From Paenibacillus camelliae (GTDB lineage: Bacteria; Bacillota; Bacilli; Paenibacillales; Paenibacillaceae): a stretch of DNA of 64,000 nucleotides. The stretch is taken from contig NZ_JAMBNY010000001.1 of NCBI RefSeq assembly GCF_023715345.1, forward strand, positions 186,001 to 250,000, given 5' to 3'. Under the pieces are notes generated by a model. That model was not told the DNA's origin, did no database searches, and saw only the letters and a program-made list of their open reading frames with translations. This document shows positions 16,359 to 25,714 of the stretch, one piece after another. The position numbers and the translations under genes were made by a program. Each line of letters begins with the position of its first letter. Positions within the stretch are counted from its first letter, which is position 1.

Positions 16359-17111
16359 TTACGAATATGCTTTAAATACGTCTAACACTTGCTCATACAA
16401 GAGATTACCACCGAAGATTGATAGTGCACTTCCTATTGTTAAGCCGAGTCTTCCTTTACTTATGCTGTGAAATAACTCAATATCTTCAAGCGATCGCGCT
16501 CCACCAGCATAAGTTGTCGGAATCGTTGTCCACTCTGCAAGATCGCGTACTAGACTTTGCTGAATACCGGATTGCTTACCTTCTACGTCAACAGCGTGTA
16601 CAAGCAACTCATCGCAATACTGCTCTAGCTTTGCGATATTTTGTTGATTAACTTCAAAATCACTGAATTGCTTCCACTGATTCGTTACAACGTACCAGCG
16701 ACCATCGCGTGACTTACAGCTTAGATCGATGACGAGACGTTCCTTCCCAACCTTATCGACGATGGCATGCAGGTTGTCCCAATTCAACTGTCCGTCCTTA
16801 AAAATATAAGAGGTAACAATGACATGAGAGGCGCCTGCATCAATATATTGCTGTGCATTGTCGGCAGTAATCCCACCACCCACCTGCAATCCGCCTGGGT
16901 ATGCTGTGAGTGCTTCCTTCGCTGCAGCTTCATTATTAGGACCTAGCATAATGACATGACCACCTCGTAGGCCATCGCGCTTAAAAAGCTCTGCATAATA
17001 GCTTGAAGAGTGCGAAGATACAAAATTTTCAATGAGGTTAGTATTTAAGGTTTCTCCAACAATTTGCTTAACCTTTCCATCATGAAGGTCGATACATGGT
17101 CTAAATTCCAC
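16359..17111 (-). CDS. hisA: Eukaryotic-type HisA (ProFAR isomerase)
   Basis: 250 residues, a beta/alpha-barrel. FRPCIDLHDGKVKQIVG gives the catalytic Asp8 region, and RLVIDLSCKSRDGRWYVVT the second half-barrel acid. SSSYYAELFKRDGLRGGHVI and GGLQVGGGIT match the fungal/plant HIS6 branch far better than the usual bacterial HisA. It catalyses the Amadori-type isomerisation of ProFAR in histidine synthesis. It starts with GTG 8 nt after AGGAG and lies 24 bp after the MFS exporter gene. No other his genes are in the window, so it may be the only hisA, displaced from the his operon, or a second copy. Confidence 0.85.
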   Translation of the reverse strand: MEFRPCIDLHDGKVKQIVGETLNTNLIENFVSSHSSSYYAELFKRDGLRGGHVIMLGPNNEAAAKEALTAYPGGLQVGGGITADNAQQYIDAGASHVIVTSYIFKDGQLNWDNLHAIVDKVGKERLVIDLSCKSRDGRWYVVTNQWKQFSDFEVNQQNIAKLEQYCDELLVHAVDVEGKQSGIQQSLVRDLAEWTTIPTTYAGGARSLEDIELFHSISKGRLGLTIGSALSIFGGNLLYEQVLDVFKAYS

Positions 17112-17135
17112 CGTGCTTTCTCCTATTCTATTTCA

Positions 17136-18563
17136 TCATTTTTGCTTCGAGGCAATTCTTGCCTTTCCTTCGTAAAAGGAACGATATTCGCCTTTTTGAA
17201 TCGATGCTACCCATATCATATACACGCTTAATAGAACAGCTAGCATCGCAATCATAATAAATATCGTATGTAGACTTTCACTCAAGTAAACCGCATAGCT
17301 CGGGTTCTCTACATCACTATATAAGAACAGTCCAAAGATGACAAGACCTACCGCTTGTCCTAATGTACGAAACAGCTGTACGGCTGACATTCCAGCACCT
17401 CGAATCCGCTCTGAAGCAACTGTCGTCGAGAGGATCATTAATGACGTTAATAAAATTCCAAATGAAAATCCTGAGCATGCGATATAAAGCATAATAATAA
17501 AATTAGAAGTGCCCGTAGTTATCGTCGCGAGCCCAATACTGCCTGCACACAAAAACAGACTGCCTAATAAGATCATTCGTTTAATTCCGTATTTGACTGT
17601 CAGATTACCCGCTACAATCGAGCCAAGCGGCCATAGGATAGACAGCGGAATCATAATGCTTCCTGACCTTGTTGCTGACACGCCATTAACGTGCTGCATC
17701 CATAACGGAATATAGAAAATAATTGCTACATTTATAACACTAATCATAAATCCAGTAATAAGAATAAATAAAAATTGTCGGTTGCTGAATATTTCAAGCG
17801 GCATAAATGGTTCCTTTGCCCGTTTTTCCACATTGCGGAAAAAGATTAGCAGCAACACGCCCACAGCAATCAAAACAAGATAGAGAATCCGTGCTGAGGA
17901 CTGCGGATCTGCTTCTACATATTGATTCAAACCAAAGAGCAATAGTATGATACCTATAGAGAAGGTCGCAATCCCTGCAGTGTCGATTCGGATTTGCTTT
18001 CGCTCTGTCACCTTTGGCATATACTTATTAAGCAGGATAAGTGCGATAAAAGCGAAAGGTACATTTAAGTAAAATATAGAGCGCCATGACACATAGTCAA
18101 CTAGCATTCCACCTGCGAGCGGCCCTAATATTCCAGCAACTCCCCATATGCTGGATACCCAGCCCTGGATTTTTGAACGAAGCTCCAGCTCGTACAAATC
18201 GGTAATTATAATCATCGGCAGCGTTAACAATGCGGCACCGCCTAACCCTTGTATCGCTCGGAACACGATAAGTGACGGCATGCTCCAGGCAATACCGGAT
18301 AATGCAGAGCCAACTAGAAAAATAACAGCTCCTAATATGATCATACGCTTTCTTCCGTATAGATCAGATAGCTTTCCAAACAACGGTGTTGCAATAACCA
18401 TAGCAAGCAAATAAATCGTGTTCACCCAGCTATAGAGATGAGCCCCTTTTAGCTCCGAGGTTATGATCGGCATCGCGGTTGAAACAATCGTGCCTTCAAT
18501 GGCCGCAAGAAACGTTGCAACATATAGTGCAATGACGACTTTGAATCTTGAATCTTTCAGCAT
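17136..18563 (-). CDS. MFS multidrug exporter, DHA2 (EmrB/QacA) type
   Basis: 475 residues with about 14 helices. MFS motif A GKLSDLYGRKRMI lies near residues 63-75, the proton-antiporter motif C-like region GILGPLAGGML near 141-151, and VDYVSWRSIFYLNVPFAF is typical of drug:H+ antiporters of the DHA2 group. The acidic residue in the first helix (AIEGTIV) is present. It is cotranscribed with the hisA-like gene, with no obvious functional link. No regulator lies beside it. Confidence 0.88.
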   Translation of the reverse strand: MLKDSRFKVVIALYVATFLAAIEGTIVSTAMPIITSELKGAHLYSWVNTIYLLAMVIATPLFGKLSDLYGRKRMIILGAVIFLVGSALSGIAWSMPSLIVFRAIQGLGGAALLTLPMIIITDLYELELRSKIQGWVSSIWGVAGILGPLAGGMLVDYVSWRSIFYLNVPFAFIALILLNKYMPKVTERKQIRIDTAGIATFSIGIILLLFGLNQYVEADPQSSARILYLVLIAVGVLLLIFFRNVEKRAKEPFMPLEIFSNRQFLFILITGFMISVINVAIIFYIPLWMQHVNGVSATRSGSIMIPLSILWPLGSIVAGNLTVKYGIKRMILLGSLFLCAGSIGLATITTGTSNFIIMLYIACSGFSFGILLTSLMILSTTVASERIRGAGMSAVQLFRTLGQAVGLVIFGLFLYSDVENPSYAVYLSESLHTIFIMIAMLAVLLSVYMIWVASIQKGEYRSFYEGKARIASKQK

Positions 18564-18657
18564 GAACGTCTTCCCTTCTCAGGTTTGTGAAACCTTTCAT
18601 TACTTTGGTTCGTATTATTGTATATTGCTTGTTATTTCCCTGAATAGGAGAATGATT

Positions 18658-19293
18658 GTGGGTTATGATCTTTTATTAGATATTATTGAATATGTCGGGC
18701 CTCTAGCGTTGTTCTTAGTGCTGTGCCTTGGGCTAATCGGCTTGCCGATTCCTAATGAAGCGGTAGCTCTAACTGGCGGAGCGTTAGCGGAAAGCGGCAT
18801 ACTTCAAGGAGGACTTGCCTATCTTATGTTATCGCTCGGTATATGCTCAGCGATGACCTTCAATTACAGTCTCGGTAGATTTACTAGCAGCAAGCTAGGC
18901 AAATGGTTTACCAGCAAACAAAAGCTTGGCGCTTTTGCAGAGAAATCACAGCAGCTTATTGAGAAATACGGCATCTATGCGATTCCTATCAGTGTTTTCT
19001 TTCCATTTTTAAGACATGCAACGCCGTATATTATGGGAATTAACCGACTCCGCTTCTCTCGTTTTGCACTTATTGGATTCCCTACTGCGGCGATATGGAC
19101 AGCGATTTACTTTACGATTGGCCATTTCGTTGGAGATAAAATACCTGAGTTGATTAAAGTCATCAATCGATACGAAGTTGCCTTTTATATCGTAGCAGCT
19201 TGTGCTATCGTTCTGCTTGCCTTATGGTATGTTCGTAAGCAACGGTTAAAGCGTATAGCCGAGCATCAGGATCAACAACAGTACCATATCTAA
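18658..19293 (+). CDS. DedA-family membrane protein
   Basis: About 211 residues from GTG 18658, 7 nt after AGGAG (18646-18650); ATG 18652 is only 1 nt from that site and longer extensions lack one. The DedA/SNARE-associated domain shows GLIGLPIPNEAVALTGGALA near the N-terminus and FPFLRHATPYIMGINRLRFSRF with the conserved Arg and Gly in the middle. DedA proteins are proton-coupled membrane proteins; relatives flip undecaprenyl phosphate or phosphatidylethanolamine. UppP, which feeds the same lipid carrier pool, lies at 29.5 kb. Terminator at 19316. Confidence 0.88.
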   Translation: MGYDLLLDIIEYVGPLALFLVLCLGLIGLPIPNEAVALTGGALAESGILQGGLAYLMLSLGICSAMTFNYSLGRFTSSKLGKWFTSKQKLGAFAEKSQQLIEKYGIYAIPISVFFPFLRHATPYIMGINRLRFSRFALIGFPTAAIWTAIYFTIGHFVGDKIPELIKVINRYEVAFYIVAACAIVLLALWYVRKQRLKRIAEHQDQQQYHI

Positions 19294-19315
19294 CCAAACT
19301 ACCACAGATAACTAA

Positions 19316-19342
19316 GCCGTATCATTCGTGATACGGCCTTTT
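19316..19342 (+). terminator. Terminator of the DedA gene
   Basis: GCCGTATCA, UUCG-type loop TTCG, TGATACGGC (19316-19337), then CTTTTT. Confidence 0.9.
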
Positions 19343-19411
19343 TATATGTTCAATTGTTAATTTGCTTTTTCGCTTTATGTACAACGACGGCTTTAACCGC
19401 AGATTGCGACT

Positions 19412-19693
19412 TTATGTCTCCTTTGTTTGCTCCTGCAAAGCGGCCATTCCCGCTTCAATTAAACGCTCAAACAGCTCATCATTCTCTTCAATTTCTTCCT
19501 CCACGAGCAGCAATTGCTCTTCATTGCCAGAGCCAGCTAAGAAGAATAATCCATAGCCCCAGTCTTTGCCTCGTTTACTTTGTAATGCCATCTCATACGC
19601 CTGCTGATGTCCTTCAACTTCAAATTGAACGGCACCAACGAAGCCGTCTTCTTTTGATTGAGTCATGCGCGCATTTATGATCTTAACGTCCAT
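19412..19693 (-). CDS. Small acidic cytoplasmic protein, unknown function
   Basis: 93 residues from ATG 19693, which has GGAGG 6 nt upstream; an ATG eight codons further out lacks a site. It has no signal or membrane helix. The sequence starts MDVKIINARMTQSKEDGFVG, has an aromatic middle (DWGYGLFFLAGSG) and an acidic helical tail rich in Glu. The layout, a small alpha/beta domain then a charged helix, looks like a conserved Bacillales hypothetical; I do not recognise a named family. Confidence 0.75.
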   Translation of the reverse strand: MDVKIINARMTQSKEDGFVGAVQFEVEGHQQAYEMALQSKRGKDWGYGLFFLAGSGNEEQLLLVEEEIEENDELFERLIEAGMAALQEQTKET

Positions 19694-19859
19694 GGTTTTC
19701 CTCCCGTTTCTATCCATATTTCTTAAAGTAACATAGCATGTCTCCCCCTTGAATGCAAGCGTTGATCAACGATCCACACGTTGACTGATTGATTGAAGTA
19801 GACTGTAAAAAACGAAAAAATTTCTCACTTGCTATGGATTAACGTCCCGTGCTTTGCTT

Positions 19860-19896
19860 GCATACACTATGCATACACCTAGAAATGGTGTATACC
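19860..19896 (+). promoter_or_regulatory. Repeated/inverted operator-like sequence before the permease gene
   Basis: GCATACAC occurs twice (19860-19867, 19871-19878), and ATACACC (19873-19879) is inverted at GGTGTAT (19887-19893). TGGTGTATACCA is nearly palindromic. It sits about 20 nt before the ribosome site, where a regulator (GntR-type sites look like this) or an mRNA hairpin could act. Confidence 0.4.
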
Positions 19897-19918
19897 AAGC
19901 GAAAGAAGGTCGATAACT

Positions 19919-21328
19919 ATGGTCTTCGAATTAACCGCGATTCATTTTATTTATTTATTCTTCGTCCTCGTCATTATTGGATTTATGATATTTCGTAAAG
20001 ATACGACACTCATTTGTATCGCTGCAATTGCTACATTAGGCGCCTTAGCAACCTTGACGATTGAAGGCTCAATTAGTGGCATCTTTAACAGCTTTATTTA
20101 CGCGATTAAGGAGCTGCTAGGGACGATATTGATCATTTCCATTATCGTTGCACTTAGCCGAATTCTGATTCGAACCGGCATTAACGAATTGATGGTTGCT
20201 CCCTTTACTGCATTTATGAAAACGCCTGCACTGGCATTTTGGGGAATTGGCATCGTGATGATGGTCGTTTCCTGGTTTTTCTGGCCCTCTCCGGCTGTTG
20301 CATTAATTGGCGCTGTATTGCTTCCCGTGGCTACCCGAGTCGGGTTACCCGCACTTGGTGCTGCTGTCGCGATGAATCTGTTCGGACATGGTATTGCTTT
20401 ATCCAGTGACTTTATTATTCAAGGTGCTCCCAAGCTTACAGCTGACGCTGCTGGCATACCGGTAAGTGCAGTCATGCAGGCTAGCATTCCACTCGTTATT
20501 ACGATGGGGCTTGTAACGACCCTTAGTGCGTATTGGATGATGAGACGTGATATGCGTAATGGAACATGGCGGGATGGATTAGTTGAAGCTGATTCTAAGT
20601 CGAGCACAGCTGAGGACAAAAATGATAAGGACCATCTGAGCAAAAATGCAAAGCGTGTGTTAGCCGTTATCGTTCCGATCTGCTTTGCACTGGATGTCGT
20701 TGCTATGTTCTTACTGAATTTACAGGGCGGAGATGCAACAGCGCTCGTCGGAGGCACCGCAATACTGCTTATGGTTATGATTACGATGCTATCTCATCAC
20801 GGAGCTGGACTAGAAAAAGCAACGCAATATTTAATAGACGGCTTTTTATTCGGCTTTAAGGTATTCGGTCCTGTTATTCCGATTGCAGCCTTCTTCTATT
20901 TGGGCGATAGTGGATTTTTTGCAATGTTTGGTGAGAAGCTTCCGGAGATCTCAACTGGAATTGTCAATGATCTCGGCCTTGCGCTTGCACATTATGTTCC
21001 AGTCAATGAGACCGTTTCAGGTATAACATTAGCTGTAGTAGGGGCGATAACCGGCCTAGACGGCTCAGGGTTCTCTGGCATCTCATTAGTTGGATCAATT
21101 GCCCTGCTATTCAGCAATGCATTAGGAAGCGGCATAGCAACGTTAACCGCGCTTGGACAGATCGCTGGCATATGGGTCGGTGGCGGCACGATTATTCCTT
21201 GGGCACTTATCCCAGCTGCAGCGATATGCGGTGTTAGCCCGTTTGAGCTTGCACGACGCAACATTAAGCCGGTATTGCTAGGATTAGCCGTTACCACCGT
21301 TGTTGCTATTCTAATTATTTCGTTCTAA
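19919..21328 (+). CDS. Ion-transporter-superfamily permease (GntP/antiporter-like)
   Basis: 469 residues with 11-12 helices and a central cytoplasmic loop (about 205-240, rich in Asp/Lys/Ser). Paired re-entrant-like segments (MNLFGHGIALSSDFIIQGAP in the first half, VGAITGLDGSGFSGISLVG in the second) fit the two-repeat layout of the IT superfamily (GntP, CitM, Nha-type), where such hairpins bind an organic anion or Na+. The substrate is not determined. AGAAGG lies about 10 nt before the ATG. It is a single gene with a repeat-rich leader and a terminator at 21405. Confidence 0.75.
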   Translation: MVFELTAIHFIYLFFVLVIIGFMIFRKDTTLICIAAIATLGALATLTIEGSISGIFNSFIYAIKELLGTILIISIIVALSRILIRTGINELMVAPFTAFMKTPALAFWGIGIVMMVVSWFFWPSPAVALIGAVLLPVATRVGLPALGAAVAMNLFGHGIALSSDFIIQGAPKLTADAAGIPVSAVMQASIPLVITMGLVTTLSAYWMMRRDMRNGTWRDGLVEADSKSSTAEDKNDKDHLSKNAKRVLAVIVPICFALDVVAMFLLNLQGGDATALVGGTAILLMVMITMLSHHGAGLEKATQYLIDGFLFGFKVFGPVIPIAAFFYLGDSGFFAMFGEKLPEISTGIVNDLGLALAHYVPVNETVSGITLAVVGAITGLDGSGFSGISLVGSIALLFSNALGSGIATLTALGQIAGIWVGGGTIIPWALIPAAAICGVSPFELARRNIKPVLLGLAVTTVVAILIISF

Positions 21329-21404
21329 ATACAAGTAGGCAGACGACGAGTATATATGACGGATGAAGTACGCTGTCTGCAATGTAGCTAGCATTCACTT
21401 GAAA

Positions 21405-21438
21405 AAAAGAGGGTATTCCGCGTATGGAATCCCTCTTT
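21405..21438. terminator. Bidirectional terminator between permease and ABC-2 operon
   Basis: AAAGAGGG-TATTCC (21407-21419) pairs with GGAATCCCTCTTT (21426-21438); A-run on the left and T-rich right side serve both converging transcripts. Confidence 0.8.
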
Positions 21439-21465
21439 CGTTATCATATATTGAATGAAACAACG

Positions 21466-22227
21466 CTATGCATCTCGCTTACGGTAAAACACAATAGCTA
21501 TAATTATAAGGATCAGTGTCCATACCATGACAATACCTGTCCCTTGCACTGACGTAAGAGCATTGATTTCGTTAGCGTAAGGAACCATATACATATAGTA
21601 ACCTGCCGTATCCGGAAAATAGTTTTTAATGCTGGGTAAAGCATCTCTCATTAATGGACCAACAATGAAATAATAACTAACGAGTGTAACCAATACAGGC
21701 GTAGTGCGTCTTATTAAGCTGCCTAGAGCTGCACTAAGAAGTGTCGTTAAGGTTAGATAGCCTGTCGCACCTATTAATGTGGCTATCAATGTGTTGATTT
21801 CAATCGCTACAGAAGCTGTGTCCCTCATCATAATATAAGGATATAGTACACCTGTTGCAGCAATAATCAGCGCCGCAGGAATAGTTACTATTGCTAATGC
21901 CACATACTTCGCGGTCAATTGCCACCCTCGCCAAGGGATCGTAGTAAGAGTCGTACGAATCTGCCCACCAGTGTACTCTGAGCATACAGCTACTATCCCA
22001 ATAATAATGAAGCCTGCTTGAACATAGCCCATAGAAGCAAGTCCGATATTCAGTATATTTTGTGTTCCTGCTTCCGCATGTAGACTAGAAGTAGTATAAG
22101 CTGCGGCTAAAATGATATTAACCATAAATGTACTAATAAGCGTGTGCCAGATCAACGGTAATGTCATTAATTTATCTAGTTCAGCACCAAGGATTCGAGT
22201 GAATGTTTTACTAGATAAGACGCTCAT
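21466..22227 (-). CDS. ABC-2-type permease subunit
   Basis: 253 residues, six helices, no ATPase motifs. The N-terminus KTFTRILGAELDKLMTLPL and EYTGGQIRTTLTTIPWRGW are typical of the permeases of bacitracin/lantibiotic-type exporters (BcrB, LanE/LanG). It overlaps the sister permease by 4 bp. With two related permeases and one ATPase the arrangement is LanFEG-like. A role in moving a peptide antibiotic or lipid out of the membrane is inferred. Confidence 0.85.
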   Translation of the reverse strand: MSVLSSKTFTRILGAELDKLMTLPLIWHTLISTFMVNIILAAAYTTSSLHAEAGTQNILNIGLASMGYVQAGFIIIGIVAVCSEYTGGQIRTTLTTIPWRGWQLTAKYVALAIVTIPAALIIAATGVLYPYIMMRDTASVAIEINTLIATLIGATGYLTLTTLLSAALGSLIRRTTPVLVTLVSYYFIVGPLMRDALPSIKNYFPDTAGYYMYMVPYANEINALTSVQGTGIVMVWTLILIIIAIVFYRKRDA

Positions 22228-22967
22228 GCTGCAACGTCCCTCCTATGGAACTCAATAGCTGCAATGATGAGAATAACGACGACCCATGCTAACATAACTA
22301 ACCCGCCTGTCACTGGGGTGAGATAACGTTCGCTCATAAACATATCCATACCAGCTCGATCTGGTAAGTAGAATGCCAACTTAGTAGCCTTCGTAAGCAA
22401 GAAGCTGAATGATACCACGGATGAATTTATGATAAGTACAGTGAGCGGAATCATACCATTCTTCGTCAGCAATGTAATCCCAAAGGCTAGAAGAGCAGTG
22501 AATGTCCAGTAACAAACAGCGCCGATAAGTCTCGTCCATTCAAATTCAGGAGCATGCTCACCAAGAATGAGCTGCGTTGCTAACACAGTTGTCATAATCG
22601 TTACAATACAAAGCAATACGCTAATCACAATCACCGCACACGCTTTAGCCAGTAGAAACTGTAATCGTGAAGCAACAACCGTTAAGCTTGTCGTAATCTG
22701 TTGGCCTCCACCTGCTTCACTGCTCTCTGTTACATACTCACTGCTGACAGCGAGCACACCAATAATGATGACACCTTGTACACCAAAGCCTAATCCAATG
22801 TAGCCAATGTCCGATAGCCGCGTGCTAATTCCAGCAACAATGTCCGCTTTTTCAACGATGCTGTCAAGGGCAGCAACGACCGCTGGGGCAAGTGCTCCAA
22901 TAACTAAGGCAAGCCAAATACCCGGTAGGGAGAGTAATTTAGATAGTTCCGCGTTGAATGCCCTCAT
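22224..22967 (-). CDS. ABC-2-type permease subunit
   Basis: 247 residues, six helices, a diverged relative of the next gene: it shares FNAELSKLLSLPGIW at the N-terminus and SSEYVTESSEAGGGQQITTS in the first cytoplasmic loop. It overlaps both neighbours by 4 bp (ATGA type), so ATPase, permease and permease are made in fixed order. No extracellular domain is present. Confidence 0.85.
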   Translation of the reverse strand: MRAFNAELSKLLSLPGIWLALVIGALAPAVVAALDSIVEKADIVAGISTRLSDIGYIGLGFGVQGVIIIGVLAVSSEYVTESSEAGGGQQITTSLTVVASRLQFLLAKACAVIVISVLLCIVTIMTTVLATQLILGEHAPEFEWTRLIGAVCYWTFTALLAFGITLLTKNGMIPLTVLIINSSVVSFSFLLTKATKLAFYLPDRAGMDMFMSERYLTPVTGGLVMLAWVVVILIIAAIEFHRRDVAA

Positions 22968-23677
22968 ACAACATCACCTGTATGTTCAGAGGTCATAGCA
23001 AAAAATGCTTCCTCAAGCGTGGAATAGTGTCCGATTACTTCTTCCAATGTTCCATCTGCAACGATTTTCCCACGATTCATAATCACCACATCATCGACAG
23101 TCTCAGCAAGCTCTCCCATGAGATGACTCGATAGCAGCACCGTGTGTCCAGACTGAGCACGTTCGCGTATCAATGTTCGAATCCATCGAATGCCTTGTGG
23201 ATCAAGACCGTTCACAGGCTCATCCAACACCAATATTGCCGGATCACCAAGTAAAGCAGCTGCCATTCCAAGTCTTCTTCCCATACCAAGAGAATAACTA
23301 CCAACCCTTTTACCGGCTGCATGAGTTAAACCTACGATGTCCAAAACTTCCTCGACGCGTGCACGAGACAAGCCTGCAGCACGAGCAATCCAGCGCAGGT
23401 GTGCTCGTCCTGTTCGCATCCGATGAGCTCCAGATCCATCAAGTAGTGCTCCTACCGTAGCTAGAGGATGTTGTAAGTCTGCGAACGGCTTTCCATCAAT
23501 TAGTGCACTACCCGAGGTGGCACGATCTAATCCTAGCAGGATGCGAAGTGTAGAACTTTTACCCGCACCATTCGGACCTAGAAAACCTGTTACTCTGCCT
23601 GGTTTAGCTGTAAAACTAATACCGGATAAGATCTCCTGATTACCACGATGTTTGACTAAGTTATTTATTGTAAGCAA
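22964..23677 (-). CDS. ABC transporter ATPase, BcrA/LanF type
   Basis: 237 residues from TTG 23677, about 8 nt after AAAGGAAG; upstream frame extension has no site. Walker A GPNGAGKS at residues 34-41, a signature written SLGMGRRLG instead of LSGGQ, Walker B LVLDEPVNGLDP, and the switch His in LLSSHLMGELAE. The SLGM-type signature is usual in bacitracin/lantibiotic self-resistance ATPases (BcrA, SpaF, NukF). It heads the transporter part of the operon, 87 bp after the sensor kinase. Confidence 0.9.
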   Translation of the reverse strand: MLTINNLVKHRGNQEILSGISFTAKPGRVTGFLGPNGAGKSSTLRILLGLDRATSGSALIDGKPFADLQHPLATVGALLDGSGAHRMRTGRAHLRWIARAAGLSRARVEEVLDIVGLTHAAGKRVGSYSLGMGRRLGMAAALLGDPAILVLDEPVNGLDPQGIRWIRTLIRERAQSGHTVLLSSHLMGELAETVDDVVIMNRGKIVADGTLEEVIGHYSTLEEAFFAMTSEHTGDVV

Positions 23678-23764
23678 CCATAACACTTCCTTTCTGTTAT
23701 GGCTCTCATTATATAGAAGCAAGGTTACTTCACGGTTATCCTGTCGTTTACTTTTCGGTTAACT

Positions 23765-24778
23765 TTAGTTTAATTTACCAATAGCTACGCTTGTACCTTG
23801 TTCATCTGATACGAAAACAGCCTTTAGCTTCATTTTATTCAACATGTAAGCTGAAGCGGATAGACCTATTCCTGCTCCTCGCTCATCAGATGACTGATCC
23901 ATACCTGGCCCTCTGTCTGCTATGATAATCTGTTCTTTGTCTACATCAACAACAGCGCTTGCATACTTCCCCTCTGCTGCATGGCGATGAATGTTCTGAA
24001 ATAAGTTATCGAGAATTCTCGTCATCCATGTAGGGTCTACTTCCCAATAAAACGTCTCCTCTGTCGGCAAATCAACATTGAGCTGAATGTCTTTTTGCTC
24101 AAATACCGGATACCACGCAGCAACGGATGCTCTAACTAAACGTCCAATATCTGTTGAAGTGGGCTGGAAAGGATGCTTACCCGATGTAAGCAATGTATAA
24201 GAGAACAAATCGTCCATTAAATCACCGACTCTTGTAATCGTATGATTCATCTCTGTTAACGATTCTAGTCCTTTTGAGCTAATAGCTTCTTTATTTAATC
24301 TGGTAACATGTGCTCTCAAAATGGTAAGAGGTGTTCGTAAGTCGTGAGATATATTCGCGATGAGTCGATGTCGTAACAATTCCTCTTCATGCTCTCGTTT
24401 GCTGCTTTCTTCAAGCTGCTGAATCATCCAGTTGAAAGAAGTTGCTAATTGGTCTATCTCATCCATACGATCCGTCTGTACAGAAATTGGTTTAGGAAAT
24501 GTATGATGCTTCGCTGAATAAGACATGACTTCCTGCAAACCGATAAGACGTTTACGAAGACGTAAGAAGAATAGCCAGGATAATACGACAAACGCGACAA
24601 TAATAAAGCTAAACAATAGTAATATGATGTAAAACAAATTTAATTGATTATGATGTTCTTCATCAATACCTGAAAAACCAATAAACGCAAAAGAGAGAAG
24701 CAGTACAAGCGGAGGTAAAAAGATAAATAGAGCATGTCCTCTTAGAAAACGATGAAATAATGATCTAGTCTGAATCAT
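23765..24778 (-). CDS. Sensor histidine kinase with short extracellular loop
   Basis: 337 residues. Two N-terminal helices (about 17-34 and 48-73) leave only ~13 residues outside, as in membrane-embedded or transporter-coupled sensors. HAMP follows, then HisKA with SHDLRTPL (His145), and a compact HATPase with NLFQNIHRHA, DRGPGM and GAGIGLSA. Its start overlaps the regulator stop by 4 bp and the BcrA-type transporter follows, the usual layout for peptide-antibiotic detoxification modules. Confidence 0.9.
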   Translation of the reverse strand: MIQTRSLFHRFLRGHALFIFLPPLVLLLSFAFIGFSGIDEEHHNQLNLFYIILLLFSFIIVAFVVLSWLFFLRLRKRLIGLQEVMSYSAKHHTFPKPISVQTDRMDEIDQLATSFNWMIQQLEESSKREHEEELLRHRLIANISHDLRTPLTILRAHVTRLNKEAISSKGLESLTEMNHTITRVGDLMDDLFSYTLLTSGKHPFQPTSTDIGRLVRASVAAWYPVFEQKDIQLNVDLPTEETFYWEVDPTWMTRILDNLFQNIHRHAAEGKYASAVVDVDKEQIIIADRGPGMDQSSDERGAGIGLSASAYMLNKMKLKAVFVSDEQGTSVAIGKLN

Positions 24779-25452
24779 AATTTCACCCGATAGCCTATTC
24801 CCTTTAACGTTTCAATAATCTCTGGGGAATTTGGATACCGTTCCAGCTTTTGACGCAGTCGACGGATATGCACCATTAATGTTTTATCACCAGTGATGTA
24901 AGCTTCATTCCAAATCGCTTCATAGATTTGTTCCTTTGGTAAAACTTGATTTGGATGGCGTAAGAAATACATTAAAATTTGATGTTGCTTCCCTGTCAAT
25001 ATAATTTCTTCTCCTGTGCGCTTGTCATACACCATTTGAGCTTCCGGATCTACTTCAATATGATCTGCTAATACAATACGTTCTGGACGGGTCCCGCCAC
25101 TTCGACGAATTAATACCTCTAATCTTGCAACGAGTTCATCGGTATGGAATGGCTTTGTTAAATAGTCATCAGCAAATTGTAAACCCTCTACCTTATCATC
25201 GATCGATGTTCGTGCAGATAATAGCAATATGGGTACAGCAGGAGCTGCTTTTTTTAATCGTTTTCCGACTGTGAATCCATCTAAACCTGGTAACATAATA
25301 TCCAAAATCACGATCTCATGCTGTTTAACTGCCTCATCGGCTCCTTCACCTGAAAGCAGCCACTGTACTGAAAACCCTCGCTGTTCCAATTCTTCTTTTA
25401 CCCAGCTGCCTATTTTCTCGTTATCTTCAATATATAAAACGCTTCTCTTCAA
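24775..25452 (-). CDS. OmpR-family response regulator
   Basis: 225 residues: receiver with IEDNE acidic pocket, phosphoacceptor Asp51 (ILDIMLPG), LLSAR and TKPFHTDE, then a winged-helix domain (LTGKQHQILMYFLRH ... VHIRRLRQKLE ... LKGIGYRVKL). First gene of the five-gene operon regulator-kinase-ATPase-permease-permease. Confidence 0.93.
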   Translation of the reverse strand: MKRSVLYIEDNEKIGSWVKEELEQRGFSVQWLLSGEGADEAVKQHEIVILDIMLPGLDGFTVGKRLKKAAPAVPILLLSARTSIDDKVEGLQFADDYLTKPFHTDELVARLEVLIRRSGGTRPERIVLADHIEVDPEAQMVYDKRTGEEIILTGKQHQILMYFLRHPNQVLPKEQIYEAIWNEAYITGDKTLMVHIRRLRQKLERYPNSPEIIETLKGIGYRVKL

Positions 25453-25629
25453 GTAGCATCCCTCACTCTACATCGTATGTATATGGGCACAATCAAAGCG
25501 AACCACGAACCGCATTGAACCCTTTGCAATACCTATCGGCTATCGGTTGCTTCATTGTCAACCAATCCATCATTAATGCCACACTTTTCATATAATATCA
25601 TAATTTGGGTAAACCTGAACGACAACATG

Positions 25630-25663
25630 AAAAGGAGCAGATGCCATAAGCATGATGCTCCTT
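25630..25663 (-). terminator. Probable terminator of the TIMP/NTR-like gene
   Basis: AAGGAGCA (25632-25639) pairs with TGCTCCTT (25656-25663), extended by ATGC/GCAT; the minus strand continues TTTTC. Nearer the stop is a perfect 7-2-7 palindrome TTATAAC-AC-GTTATAA (25691-25706). Confidence 0.55.
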
Positions 25664-25714
25664 AATCGGTCAGACTATTGTAATTGAGTTTTATAACACG
25701 TTATAAATCAGTGT

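Noticed and set aside
18463-18657. N-terminal extension of the DedA protein
   Set aside because: It overlaps the divergent MFS gene and lacks a ribosome site; GTG 18658 is supported by AGGAG.
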